Shown here: one piece after another, positions 9,781-20,822 of the stretch
Numbering within the stretch: the stretch's first letter is position 1
Layout of the letters: every line of letters begins with the position of its first letter
Assembly (NCBI RefSeq): GCF_921293095.1
Contig: NC_060248.1
Coordinates: forward strand, 134,800,972-134,864,971
DNA from: Ischnura elegans
Lineage: Eukaryota; Arthropoda; Insecta; Odonata; Coenagrionidae
Direction of reading: 5' to 3'
Length of the DNA: 64,000 nt
Position numbers and translations under genes: made by a program
Notes under the pieces: model-generated
What the model saw: only the letters and a program-made list of their open reading frames with translations
Database searches by the model: none
Told to the model about the DNA's origin: nothing

Positions 9781-10670
9781 GACACCCACACGAGATCCAC
9801 TTCACTGATGGGGCCGGTTTAATGAAAACTTTGGAGGTTGGCACATGAAGCTACGTGCACCCTTTGCCTTCATGACACCAAGAGAAGACGAGGACAGACG
9901 CGACTTGGTCAAGAGTCAAACTCCCCGACCAAAGGCCTAATGGAAATTAGGATTAGCGGATGGAAGGCGGTGAGGAAACTCACGTCCACACACACGTTGG
10001 CCCGTCAGAGTGTTTTCTTTCGGGCTCAGTGGCGAAGTTTTTACCTATCTTTAGATTCATATTTGCACTCACTGGCTATGTCTCACTGATACGAGGCTCC
10101 GTGGCCGAGTAGGTCTATTCCATGCGCGATAGTTTTGGTAGAGTTCTGAGAGAGTTCGAGTCGGAAGTAATCATTTAATTTAATAAAGGAGGCATTCTTA
10201 CTATGAATCAAGAAATAGTCAAGACTGAATTTTTTAAAGGACTAAAGTTATTTAACTTAACGTAGCCTCCGAGATAATCCGCTTTACAAAAATGTTCACA
10301 TCAAAGTAATTCCGGAAAATAACGAAAAATCCAAAACGCGTATTCCAGGGGAAGCAATCCTATCAAATGTTATAAGCACTTCCAATGAAATTCGCCCTCT
10401 AATACACACAAGCGTGGAAAAGAACCAACCGATGCTCAATCTACAAAATATGACGTTAACTTTGTCGCAGTTGCCATAGCGTTTAAAACGAACGCGCTAA
10501 AATCGAGCATATTTTTCAGGACGCTGACGTGGTCATAGGAACAGAAAGCTGGCTTACAGAAGTGACAGCAAAGTTTTCCTCCAGAATATGAAATCTACAG
10601 ATGCGATCGACGCAATGGGACATGTGGCGGAGTTTTTCACTTACAAAGCACCACCCACGAAGTAGAAAAT
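9781..10670 (+). mobile_element. LINE 5' region plus endonuclease start, copy 2 (family B)
   Basis: The best-ordered copy of family B. Block one (9781-10080) has AACTTTGGAGGTTGGCACAT and ATTAGCGGATGGAAGG. The tRNA-like block (10090-10170) and the CCAAAACGCGTATTCCAGGG stretch follow. The endonuclease start reads DADVVIGTESWLTE near 10520-10565, then CDRRNGTCGGVFF after a frameshift. Copies of block one are at 1396-1625 (minus), 16018-16089 (tail only) and 31981-32300. The function is a LINE 5' UTR or ORF1 region. I see no ORF1 in it. Confidence 0.65.
10102..10162 (+). promoter_or_regulatory. tRNA-like A and B boxes inside LINE family B
   Basis: TGGCCGAGTAGG at 10102-10113 is a perfect fit to the pol III box A pattern (TRGCNNAGYNGG). 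GAGTTCGAGTC at 10152-10162 is close to box B (GGTTCGANTCC). The 50-base spacing is normal for tRNA genes. The same pair, more worn, occupies the same place in the copies near 1310-1250 (minus) and 16405-16480. It may be an internal promoter or the relic of a tRNA-derived SINE fixed in the family. Confidence 0.5.
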
Positions 10671-11049
10671 ATTAATGTTAAAATTTTTTAAGTTATAGCA
10701 ACGATAGCTCTATCTACGTGCACACATTCCTTTCTAATTAGATTTATTTACGAAGAGGAAATAAGCAGGGGAGGCGGCAGTGGTTGTATCTTCGTGTCTT
10801 TTCGGCTAATCACTGTCAAATATCCACTGAGGAAAATTCCATCTCATAGCAACTACAATCATCTCTGAATGACTCCTCTCAGATGCACTCGCAGTAGAAA
10901 TAATTTTGATAACCCTACAGTAAAATAAATAATTTCAATTCAAGAGATATCCATAGTTTTCAAATTTCTGGCACTTGGTCGTGAAAAATGTGGGAAATGG
11001 CGTCATTAAAAGCACCAACGCTTTTCTTCCAGTATTTCAATTTTAATGC
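10671..11049. other. no recognised feature
   Basis: Possibly more of the decayed family-B endonuclease, but no motif is clear. Confidence 0.35.
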
Positions 11050-11260
11050 TAATTCAGAAGCATAGGTCATTTATGAATACAATGAACACAAGAGGGCCGA
11101 TTACGCTTCCTTGTGGGACACCTGATGTCACTTCACGTTGGGTCCGAATACGCACGCTAATTCTGTTTACTGAGAGCCTCTCAAAAAAAATATATACTCC
11201 TGAAACAATTAACCCTTCACTTTTATGTTTGAACCTCATTTCATCATAGCATGCGAAAAC
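11050..11260 (-). pseudogene. LINE RT palm fragment
   Basis: The minus strand reads VTSGVPQGSVIGPLVF followed by FINDL. This is RT block 4 (S-G-V-P-Q-G-S-x-L-G-P) of Jockey/CR1-type LINEs. Only about 60 codons remain. Neither the Y-A-D-D block nor the finger region is seen next to it. Confidence 0.75.
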
Positions 11261-14200
11261 TCATTTGTACATTGGGCATGTAGTTATCTTTAACCGTATT
11301 TTCTTTTACTTTTTGTGTGAAGTAAAAACACAAATATTTATTCGATAACGATATTTGCTATGCATTTCACGATATATTCATGTATTGGTTGCCTAGCTGT
11401 TTCTATAGGCCAGGTGATGCATGGAATGCTTTTGAATTAGTGATGAGGTATTGCACGAACTCTCGCAGAAAACCGTGTAAGCGTAACTGTCCATTCTTAG
11501 CGGCACGTACTGTGTATGCATCGAAAACAAGTTTTACTAGCATTCATATCAGGGAATGAAGAAATCTTTATGCAAGATTACATTCTCAATCGCGGTAGCT
11601 ATCAAATTTTGAAGGAAGTTTTCTACTGATTGCATTCAAAAACAACTTGTATATTCTATTCTTTACGCATTATTTTAATGCTTTGCCTTAATAATATATA
11701 TTCTACGCTAGCACTTTTTTACACGAGGATTCGTGGGAACTCTCATCACTAACTCTAAACCGTTATTTCAATAATCGTGTCTTAACTTATAGACAGTATA
11801 TCATAACCCGTATTTACAGATGATGGTTCATATACATAATTCAGTATCTCTTAAGATTCAAATAATAATTGCTCTCAGGTGCCTTTTTTTTTGAAGAAAG
11901 AGGCAGCCCCACCATTTAGAATCCCCAACTATAATAGATTCTTCATCGTAAGTTATTTCGCAACACTTTTAGCTTGAGTACGAATGAAAGATAAAAGGAA
12001 GCCAACCCGAAGGCCTGAAGTCGTTTTTATATGTATTTTACGAATATTCCTGAAGTACCCTGACAGTCGCCATAGCCTCTCGTCAACGAGGTTACGCTCT
12101 GTGTTGGGGCTAAGCCAGAGTCAGTGATCGCGGGAATCCCCTCATAGGGCCGATTGTTGAAGGAATCTGGTTTATGTTTGTTACACATCTTTTCGAAATG
12201 TCCTGTAGAGCTCTAGTATATTATAAACCATATTACAGTAAAATTCATGCGGTATTAAGTGAGAGAAAAATGCGAAAATAAAGTGCATTTAAAATCCCTT
12301 CAGATGAATATCAAAACTTGGGGTAATCCCTAAAGCCCGTCTTGCACGACGTTTGTAACTTCACATTGTTTCTCATCAATTTACAGATTATAACCAATAC
12401 ATTTTTCCCGTCTAAAGGCGTGCGGAAAATGGTGAACTGCGTCAATTTCCAGAGAGTAGCACACCCTTCATTATATTCGATCCTTCAGAATGAGTAATTT
12501 CACTGCGCACACGAGCATATGTAAATGAATCGTTTAACTAATTTAACATTCAGTCAATGGTGATCAACTTTTTCATTATTTCTATCATATAGAGGAGGAG
12601 GTGGGTCCCCACCCACGATCCATATGCACGCATCCGATATTTATGGTGTATCGACCCACACACAGTGTACTTTAACCACCGTGTTATTGGTAGACACTCG
12701 TCAGTTTATTTAGACAATTACAACAATGCTAACTACCCATCGTGTGTTCATAAAGGAAGTAAGGCCGACTCTTGCGCGAAAGGCAGTGAAATATAAGAAA
12801 TCTACGGCGGTATTGTTCGGAAAATAATATTAGATTGAATGCATTCAATTTTATTGTCTATCTAGATGTAATCAATGCAATGCTTATCTTATAAAAAACT
12901 GCTCATATCTAGGTTAGGAAATTAGATTCCAAATGCAGTTATTGTTATAAATTGTAGAGTTACCTTTAATGTGGGGCCATTTTTTCCTCACTCGACGGGA
13001 TTGAAGCTATATTCTAAGATTCGAGGACCGCTGAGTAGGCTGTTCCTCTTCAATGACTCTCACGGTGCCAATATAAACACTAATATCACACTATTCTCCA
13101 GTTGTGCATCCACACTTACACACCATCGAACGCACTTTCAACACCATGCCACGAACTGATCCAACTGTTTCAAAATAGAGATTATTACCAACTGCTCATA
13201 GAGCAATGCATTTCTGCACGGTGCGCGACAAACTATTCACGTGCATCACATGCACAGATCATAATCCTCGATTTAAAGAATGTTGAAATTAGGAAATAAA
13301 ACTTCGCTTCCCGGAAAATGCACACCACTCCCTCGTATAAACACTATCCACTGCTGGCCACCGAGCAACTGAGCTAATTTCGTTTCGTTACCGCTGATCC
13401 ACAAATTCCATCCACCCTCACTTATGAATTGCGTCACACCGATGGGCAGAACACACGACCTGTCCCGGTTAGAACATGACGTGAGCTAAAAACATCTCCA
13501 ATTTTCACAAGATAAAATCACTTTGTATTATTTCGACCGGTCTAGGTTTTAGCGCAAAACGCCATTTTCAAAGCGCAGAAGGTATGGATGACGGCCTATT
13601 TATGTCTTTAGATGGGCTAGTGGTGAGGTGGGGGTAGAGTTTGGGGGAAGGAGGTTTGTGAGGTGAATAAGGGTGTTCGTATGCACAATGAGAACGAGGG
13701 AAGTGATTCACGATGACGTTAACTGGCAATAGGTGGTCGGTAGGGTAATGTACACGAGGGGTAAGTAGAATGGGAACAGGGCATATTTTCATCCCCTAGA
13801 AGTAAATGGATTTGCCAATGTCTCACGTGGTCTGAAGGTTCGCTCAAAATATCCATACTCCATCCGCAGAAGTTGTATTGGACCATTCAATTTTGCCTCT
13901 TCCCAATTTGAGGTACTTACTAGCATATCACGTACCACTTTTCGGCGTCTTCTGCATTGTATTCCATTCTCACTGTTCGCTCATCTCTCATCGCTAACCA
14001 AGAGCAGCACGACTCCAAACGTATCGAGAGATAGTTGGACAGATACAATTCAGATGGCAAGCAAATCGTTTATTTGTTTATTGGTACTGCCATTTCACGT
14101 ACGTGAAAAACGTACTGCTTTTCCTCGTCTACCTTAATATCATTACAGAATCACCCAGTCCTCTAGCTGCACGCAACATTTTTAAGTATAAATTCCATTA

Positions 14201-14336
14201 AAAAATCAAAGAACAGCAATAGTTCTCTTCCTCTATCCAAGTCTGAAGAAATTCTAAAGAAAGAAATGTTAAAGATGTAGCTAACTCAAAGAATTGCATG
14301 AGTTCTTGGGAAGCAGAGCCCACCATTTCACTCATT
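11261..14336. other. long stretch without recognised genes
   Basis: Mostly AT-rich, with no frame that resembles a known protein. At 13500-13570 the minus strand carries AAAATGGCGTTTTGCGC followed by CCGGTCGAAATAAT, a phrase reminiscent of retroelement 3' ends; I could not place it. A G-rich stretch (13610-13800) codes for nothing recognisable. Confidence 0.4.
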
Positions 14337-14456
14337 TACATAATACCTACACCTTTCAAACCACCTTTAGGGTGTTTGGCAGGAGGTGACCAATCACCAG
14401 CATGAATAATCCCCGCATGTACGTCACACGATCATAAAATATTACGTATATTAATA
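14337..14456 (-). repeat. LINE 3' UTR end (X family), inverted copy
   Basis: The reverse complement matches 8985-9107 over about 115 bp, including GCTGGTGATTGGTCACC and a closing GTATTATGTAAATG. It is only the 3' end, as expected of a severely 5'-truncated LINE insertion. Confidence 0.7.
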
Positions 14457-14884
14457 AAAATACCTAATAAATACCTCAAGCACAAAAGCAGGCCGTATGT
14501 TTGAAATTATACCGTAAACTATCTCTTGTTCCTTAACATGATAGATAATTTAATGTAAATAATCACTTTCTATAAAGCCAGATTAAAAACTGGTCTTCAG
14601 AAAATCTCCCTTAAACGCTAATTTACAATAGAACTATTGACGATAAACCATTTAGTTTGTAAGTTTGTTGAGCGAAAGATTTAGAAACGCATGTAAACAC
14701 TTGAAGTGCCTCAATCCCGTGTGTGTATCTGGAAATGGAAATATGAAATGTTATTAGTGGGATAAAAGTTTCCGAAATTAATAATCTCAACGAGACGAAC
14801 CAAAGAGTCGCGCGTGAGGATCTGCTGCAAATTCAACCACACACATGATGGAATCTTTGGTTCTTTCCCGGAAATCAATAGTTT

Positions 14885-15092
14885 GACGGACTTTGCACCG
14901 GGTCAGGTCCTCTACATCTCCTTAAAACGTTTCGACAAGCAACTCGCCCATTGTCTTCTGGGATTCAGGAATACAAGAATCCCTGGATTAGATCCCAACA
15001 ATCCTTGGATTGGATTCCTGAAGACAACGTGCGAGTTTCTTGTCGAAACGTTGGAAGGAGATCTGGAGAACCTGACCCGGTGCATGACCCGA
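14885..15092. repeat. inverted repeat with hammerhead-like arms (Penelope-like relic?)
   Basis: Two ~75-bp arms (about 14889-14968 and 15012-15092) are imperfect reverse complements around a ~45-bp spacer. Each arm holds AAGACAA - loop - TTGTCGAAACGTT. This gives a 5-bp stem II (GACAA/TTGTC) next to GAAAC, the layout of Penelope-like hammerheads. No coding of such an element is nearby. Could also be an unrelated foldback element. Confidence 0.45.
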
Positions 15093-15834
15093 GAAATCTA
15101 TGAAACCCTACATAAATACATAAGATTTCTCGATTGCAAGTAGCATAAATCTTAACGTATTGCTTTCAAGCAATGGCAGATAAAAAATACCGTAAAATGG
15201 GAACATATTTACCATTAGTACCTTAATAGAATGCTATAATTAAACCTCTCAAATAGAGACATTACAGAGGAAAAATTACGGAGATCTACTACGTGAAAGT
15301 AAAACTAAGCTGAAAATTTCAATTAGAGAAAAAATGGGATAGAACCTTCTTGAAAGTCTTTCAGTATACTTCTCTCAGTTCTTCAGGATTACAAATCAAG
15401 TGTCATCCGTAGCAATTTTTAATAATTTTATTTTATGGAGACTACATTTTATCGTGTTTATATCCATATAAGTGAACGAGGCCATATCGCATTCACACGC
15501 TTGCCGCGTCGCCGCACTCTCGGTCGCCGCTTGCGAGAACAGGAGTCGAAGGCGCGCACGAAAAAAACGATTTAAAATTCGGGGTTGCCAGTCGGAGCAG
15601 ATTTTACTTTCTATTCACAATGTATTTATTTTTTCTTAACGTTTATGTAAAAATATAGGCTGAAAACAGGCTCCGCAATTTTGTTATATATCTATTGATG
15701 AAGAAGGCGTTTTTAGTAACATGATATAGCATTTTTGCCAACAATTCAATACATTAAACCACTGATAGAGTATAAATTAGACAATTTTCAGAAACAAATG
15801 AAGGATGATCGTTTTTCGCTAAATTTTTTCAACT
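15093..15834. other. no recognised feature
   Basis: AT-rich apart from a short GC-rich patch at 15480-15600. I see no gene. Confidence 0.5.
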
Positions 15835-15905
15835 TTCATCTACATAATACCCTGCGAGCCAGCTCTAGTGTGTGTGGCAGGGGGTTCTTTGACCTCATGG
15901 GTACT
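15835..15905 (-). repeat. LINE 3' end fragment, inverted
   Basis: The reverse complement ends GGCTCGCAGGGTATTATGTA, identical to the end of LINE X. It is preceded by CCCCCTGCCACACAC as in relatives. About 70 bp only. Confidence 0.65.
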
Positions 15906-16017
15906 GTTAACGTGAGGAAAGGAGAAATTGAATGAGTTATGCAAACTTTATTTGAGATTATTTATGCGAAGTTTCAACTTCATTACTCAAAATATTTAAT
16001 GTTTTTTTCATTTTCAG

Positions 16018-16640
16018 CCCACTGTGCGTCGGTGTTTTCTATGGGGATCCGTGGCGAGTTTTTCCCAAATTTGGATCCATATTGGCACTCAGTGGCGCAG
16101 CGAGGGGGGGGGTTAAGCCCCCCCCCTCAGAGCTCAGAGAAATTTTTAAGTTTAATCCATTTCATTTAATTAAATTGATATTACTAATAGAATAGTGTAA
16201 GGATGAATAAATTATCCCTCAGAAAGCCGTAAAACTCACCATTTTGAACCATTTATCTTAAAATTCCGCAAGTTATTAATCTCGCACCTATCGCTTATCC
16301 TGGTGGGTGTTCCATACCCCCACACACCCCGGTACTAGGTGCACCTAAACCTTCCCCAGCCTTAATTCCTAGCTGCTCCTCTGTTGGCACTCACCGTGTA
16401 CGTCTCAATGGCATGTGGCTCCTTATCCGAGTAGGTAAGTCTATTCTGTGCGCGGTAGCTGCGGTGAGGTTCTGGGAGAATCGAAGCAAATCCGAAGCCC
16501 GAAGCAATTATAATTATTTCATTTTTTAATGATGCATTTTTAACAGCAACATAACCCATGCAGATGACTCAAGAAAAAGTAAATACTGAATTATTTTTAA
16601 CGACTAAAATTATTAAATATAATGACTAACAACAAAGAAG
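16018..16640 (+). mobile_element. LINE family B 5' region, copy 3, split by a hAT MITE
   Basis: 16018-16089 matches the tail of block one, and 16392-16640 matches the tRNA-like block and the AAGAAAAAGT region of copies 1 and 2. The two halves join smoothly at GGCACT|CA once the 294-bp insert and one 8-bp duplication are removed. The copies at 9.8-10.5 kb therefore act as an empty-site control. Confidence 0.7.
16090..16383. mobile_element. hAT-type MITE, 294 bp
   Basis: Ends CAGTGGCGCAGCGAGG and, inverted, CAGAGGAGCAGCTAGG. Exact 8-bp duplication TTGGCACT at 16082-16089 and 16384-16391. A G-run/C-run palindrome follows the left end. No coding. The 8-bp duplication and CAG...CTG ends mark the hAT superfamily. 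Confidence 0.85.
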
Positions 16641-17960
16641 TATTTATTTCTCATCCAAATGATCGAAATGGATGACATACTTGTCATAATATTTTATATT
16701 CAGGCTCACCCTTGATTTTGCTCTGATGATTTTTTTTCTGCGTGGAATAGGTGTTCATTACGCAAAACTATACAATTTCTTCAGATAATTAATAATTAGT
16801 ATCGTCACTCGGTGTCTCTTTAACTTTCTGCAGACGTTGGGGCATTGATTCAACTAATTTCTCACGTGCACGAGGCCGAAATGCACTCCACAAGTCGTGG
16901 AATGCGCCTCTTGCACCTTTACTGTTGTGGCGCATATCGTTGCCATTCCGCTGTCATAATTCCCCTTAAGTTCTCCACAAAGGGTTTAGGACACGTGAAT
17001 GAGTCAGCATGGTCTTCTTCTTTTGTTGCTAGTGATGAAATCAGAGGGTGAGGCAATACTATTTTCAAATAGATATATTCCAGTACGATTACTCAAAACA
17101 AATGAAATATTTAAGGAATGGATGATATCCATTCGTCCATAATTATTAATAGCCGTCGCATTACTTCGGGCGAAATATTTACTAGAAAGAATTTCTATTT
17201 TCGGTATGAAATGTAATATGTATGCTGATGTAAATATAGTCGTAAGCTTTAACTTAAAAGTAATCAAAGAGCGATATTGAATACATATTCATTAGCAATA
17301 TTTTTGGCGTAGGGATATGTGAAAATGAGTGAGTACTTATGGCTCTTCGGAAATCAATTTTTCCTCCCGCATGCACCATTTGAATCACTGTTAAAGCACT
17401 GCTCTAGGGTATGGCAATATTTCACCGCTTTGGTGGCGAAGGTGTGTAATTCCAATGCTGATGAACGTTTGGGATTTGAATTGCTTGGTTTTCAAATATT
17501 TTCTATTTATTTTGGTTCTTGTAGAAAGTGGTAAGTCACCAATTCTATGAATGAATAAAACTCTTACTATTTTTGTTATCGATGGCAGCAGAACGTTTTG
17601 GACGATATATCCTCAACATAGATTAAAATAGTTGATTCTCCCTCCTTGAAAATTACACATTGTCGTTGAAACCGATTGTGGTAAATTAGAAGCTGGTTGG
17701 AAAGTACAAAGTAGTTTCTTGTAACTTATTTAGTAAAAAATAGTTGTATTTTAATGTTCAGTCTTGGGCCAACTTCATTGAGTTATTTACTTCAATTAGG
17801 GAAGAAGATAAGCCGATATAAACTTAGCTATGGTTCTAGGCTGCTCGTAACAAAAGGCGCCACTGGTCTATTGGGTTTACATCGCGTCCAGTCGAGTACA
17901 TGCATTGCTCATTATATCACATCAGCAATTATTTGCCCTTTTTTACCATGCGAGCTGCTT
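16641..17960. other. no recognised feature
   Basis: AT-rich; a few frames of 60-90 codons have no recognisable similarity. Confidence 0.5.
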
Positions 17961-18130
17961 ATCGGGGAGGGGATGTTGAAAACATTGTTAGAGGGTAGAA
18001 TGTTGGGTAAACGGGGGAGAGGAAGGAAAAGAATAGGATTTTTAGATAGAATGAAAGGGAGTAGGTCTCATTGTGAATTGAAGAGGGAAGTGCATGATAG
18101 AAGGGGAGGCGCCCGGAATTCTTCTTAAGC
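17961..18130 (+). pseudogene. LINE ORF2 C-terminal fragment
   Basis: Reads LLEGRMLGKRGRGRKRIGFL, then HCELKREVHDRRG. This is the C-terminal 'EG-x-x-x-GKRGRGRPR' basic block found in the LINE group whose other pieces lie at 33.2, 34.05 and 46.4-50.6 kb. It ends in a stop at 18126-18128. Confidence 0.65.
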
Positions 18131-18439
18131 ATTCCATGGAAACCTACCTTAATCGGTAGAGTACAAAAAAAAAACTTTATTACCCGCTCCTCTCCTCGAG
18201 TGTGATCATTAAAAACTCCCCTAAGGCTTCTCCAGTACACTGCAAGTGAGATCGATATGCAGACACCAGTGATGATTCAGGGAAGGGTGATTGATGAGAG
18301 AGGATAGAGAAGTATGGGGTTTATCACCAGTGGTAGGTCCTCTTCCCCACTAAAGAAACAAATGCTGTGTAGAATATTGGCTGACTGTGAAATGGATATC
18401 ATATTCATTGAAAATCCACTGTAACTGGTATAGGGAAGA

Positions 18440-18535
18440 CATACGTCGCAATCAAAAGGTTGGCGGATAGGAGAGAGGAATGGAGAGCTGCGTCAAACCA
18501 ATCTCAGGACTGATGACAAATGATGATGATCCAAT
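18440..18535 (+). pseudogene. LINE ORF2 last codons and (ATG)n tail
   Basis: Reads RLADRREEWRAASNQSQD then a stop and a short ATGATGATG run. The identical GGAGAGCTGCGTCAAACCAA sequence is at 34534-34556. It is the 3' terminus of the same LINE family. The ~310 bp between it and the preceding fragment do not match. Confidence 0.65.
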
Positions 18536-19435
18536 ATTGTGTACTGTAAGTGAAATTAACTTAATCCATTTTTCCGCTGATGTCATGTTAATCTTTATTT
18601 AATTTTGACCAGGTATTGAAATACTCTTTGCAACTATATCAAGGAATTTATCTTAAAAGAATTTTCTGAGTTGTATGTTTTCTCTCTTTTAAAAGATTTG
18701 AATTATGAAATTATCCATACAATCATGTTTCAGTCTTCCTCTAACTTATTCTGCGAAGATATTCCAAAAAAATGTGTATGACGTTGTAACACTCCTCCAT
18801 ACCAATTTTAACCATAGCGTTTCAAACGCATCAAGTCCAACCATTTGACATAAGTTTCTTGTTTTCTCATAAGGAGGTGTTCGTCTCCTTTACTGTCTGA
18901 AACAATTTAAATGAAGTAAACTAATTAGATGTTTCTTTCTATTCTTTTTTTATGCAGGATTTCATGAAGAACTTCATTCAAGAAATATTTTATACTGAAC
19001 TGATTTGATTGCTAATTTATATTATTCTTATAAAATAATTCACTAATTCTTTTTAAATTTGTCCTTAATTTATCTGCATCAACATAAGCCAACCTTACTG
19101 TCCTAAGAACTTGGTGGGTCTTCCCTCCAAATATCAAATCATGGATACTATCCTATTAAACCTCAGAACCAGTTATTTGGTGCGTACCAGTTACCAAAAA
19201 GGAGTTAATATGTATATTTACATCGTACTTCTACTGTGAAAGACGTTTTTAAACGAAAATGGTAGACTTAAAAAAAAAAGAATGGAATCGAAAGAGAGCA
19301 TGATGTAGTTGTAATTTGAATTTGGCGGCAATTGCTGAGCTGCCCACGATAGTGCCATCGGAACTTGTCGTAGACAAAACAAAACTCCTCCAAATCAATG
19401 ACGTGTTACGTGGAGTTGTAAATCCATGGTACATT
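18536..19435. other. no recognised feature
   Basis: AT-rich, no gene or repeat border seen. Confidence 0.5.
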
Positions 19436-20176
19436 TGTGCCCAGATAATTAATTACCTTCAAAAGAGAAAGTATTGAAAATGCTTATTTGCTAGCCTCAT
19501 CATCTTGTCCCGGTCTCCCGTGATAAAGCGGCGTCATATTAGTTATCTGGAATTATCATTTCCAAAAGTCCTCGTGCAACGATGCTGCTCCTACCGTTTG
19601 AATGAATGGGGCGATATTCTAGAAACCCTCTAAAGGGTGCATGCACTCAGTGCACAATACATTGCAAGATCCGTGGAAGAGCTTTGGCTCGGTGACAGCC
19701 GAAGCAGACGAGTGTGAGCGTGGCGGAGCCAGATTCGAGCTCGGAGTGAAACTTTGAAATGGGCCTTAAAGTGCCCCAGCAGCGGAAGGAATGCCCACCG
19801 ATTACACCTCCAAGACCCGAAGACGGTCCCAACTCCCTCTCTACGTTTAGGCGGCCTTTATTCAGGGATTGTCAGTTGAAGCCGATTCTAAATGACGCCG
19901 CTTACTATTAACAGTTCAATTCGAACTGACAGCTGCTGTATCTTTTTGACCGTAAAAGAAGTACTATCCATTTCTTCTTTGCAACAGTTCCTTGCCACTA
20001 GTTGCGTGCGAAGAGATTTCAACGAGAGCATAGAAGCGTGTCCCGGATCTAAGCGCTCTCCTCGTGTTGGAGATAACGCACGGGTGCACGGGAGACCGCG
20101 CTTGTAGTTGACGAGGCTGACAAATGATCATTCTCAATACTTTCTCTTTTGAAGGTAATTTAGTTATCTGGGCACA
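19436..20176. mobile_element. TIR element, 741 bp, superfamily unknown
   Basis: The left end (19436-19482) and right end (about 20131-20176) are inverted copies of about 45 bp, beginning TGTGCCCAGATAA and reaching AGAGAAAGTATTGA. The interior has no transposase. It holds one GC-richer segment (19660-19860). I could not find a convincing target-site duplication, which leaves the class open. Confidence 0.65.
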
Positions 20177-20490
20177 AAATATCGCACTGTTATTTTAATG
20201 TGCTCTACTTTGTCGGAAAATAATCTTTACTGCGGTGCATTCCTAACCATTTTCGATTTCCTACATTGTAAATAAACTGACTGCTCACTTCCAATTGAAT
20301 AATTGAGGTCGGAGTGTGATGTGTGAGCTTATCCCTTGTAAGCGGCAAAACACTTCTCATGGGAATAGAGAGAGAGAGAGAGAGAGGGGGGCTCCTCCAA
20401 TTGAGAATCCAATTGAGGAGCCGCACATCCAGACCGCCGCCTGCGCTGAAATCGAAAAAATATTTCAGAACCTCGAAAAAAAATTTGACC

Positions 20491-20627
20491 ATATAATCAA
20501 GTAGGTAAACTGATTATGAAAGATTCTACTTTGTCCTGGCGAATGGCTATCGAAAACAGTTCTCGGGTCAGCCATTCGCAAGGACAAAGTTGAATGTTTC
20601 ATTATCAGTTAATCTACTTGATAATAT
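20491..20627. repeat. long hairpin with 58-bp arms
   Basis: 20491-20548 and 20570-20627 are inverted copies with about ten mismatches, around a 21-base loop. A transcript would fold into one continuous imperfect hairpin of pre-miRNA-like shape. It could equally be a tiny palindromic MITE. A (GA)n run lies just upstream at 20366-20387. Confidence 0.7.
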
Positions 20628-20639
20628 GCTCAAAATTTC

Positions 20640-20822
20640 TTTATTATTATTTATTAATCATGTACCACCGAAAGCAGCATCATCGGGGATTCAAATTTAA
20701 CAATCAAACGCACACGATCACCCACGTTCAGCCTAGGAGCAACCTACCCAGGCAGGGCTCGAACCCGCGACTTCTTGTGTGGCAGACAAGTTCTTTACTC
20801 CGCCGTCACCGAGGCCAGCAAA
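20640..20822 (-). mobile_element. tRNA-derived SINE
   Basis: The minus strand starts with a tRNA-like head (20822-20746). It contains a CTTGT/ACAAG anticodon-like stem around CTGCCAC and a strong box B, CGGGTTCGAGCCC. A tRNA-unrelated body extends to about 20640. The acceptor stem does not close, so this is not a working tRNA gene. Confidence 0.55.
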
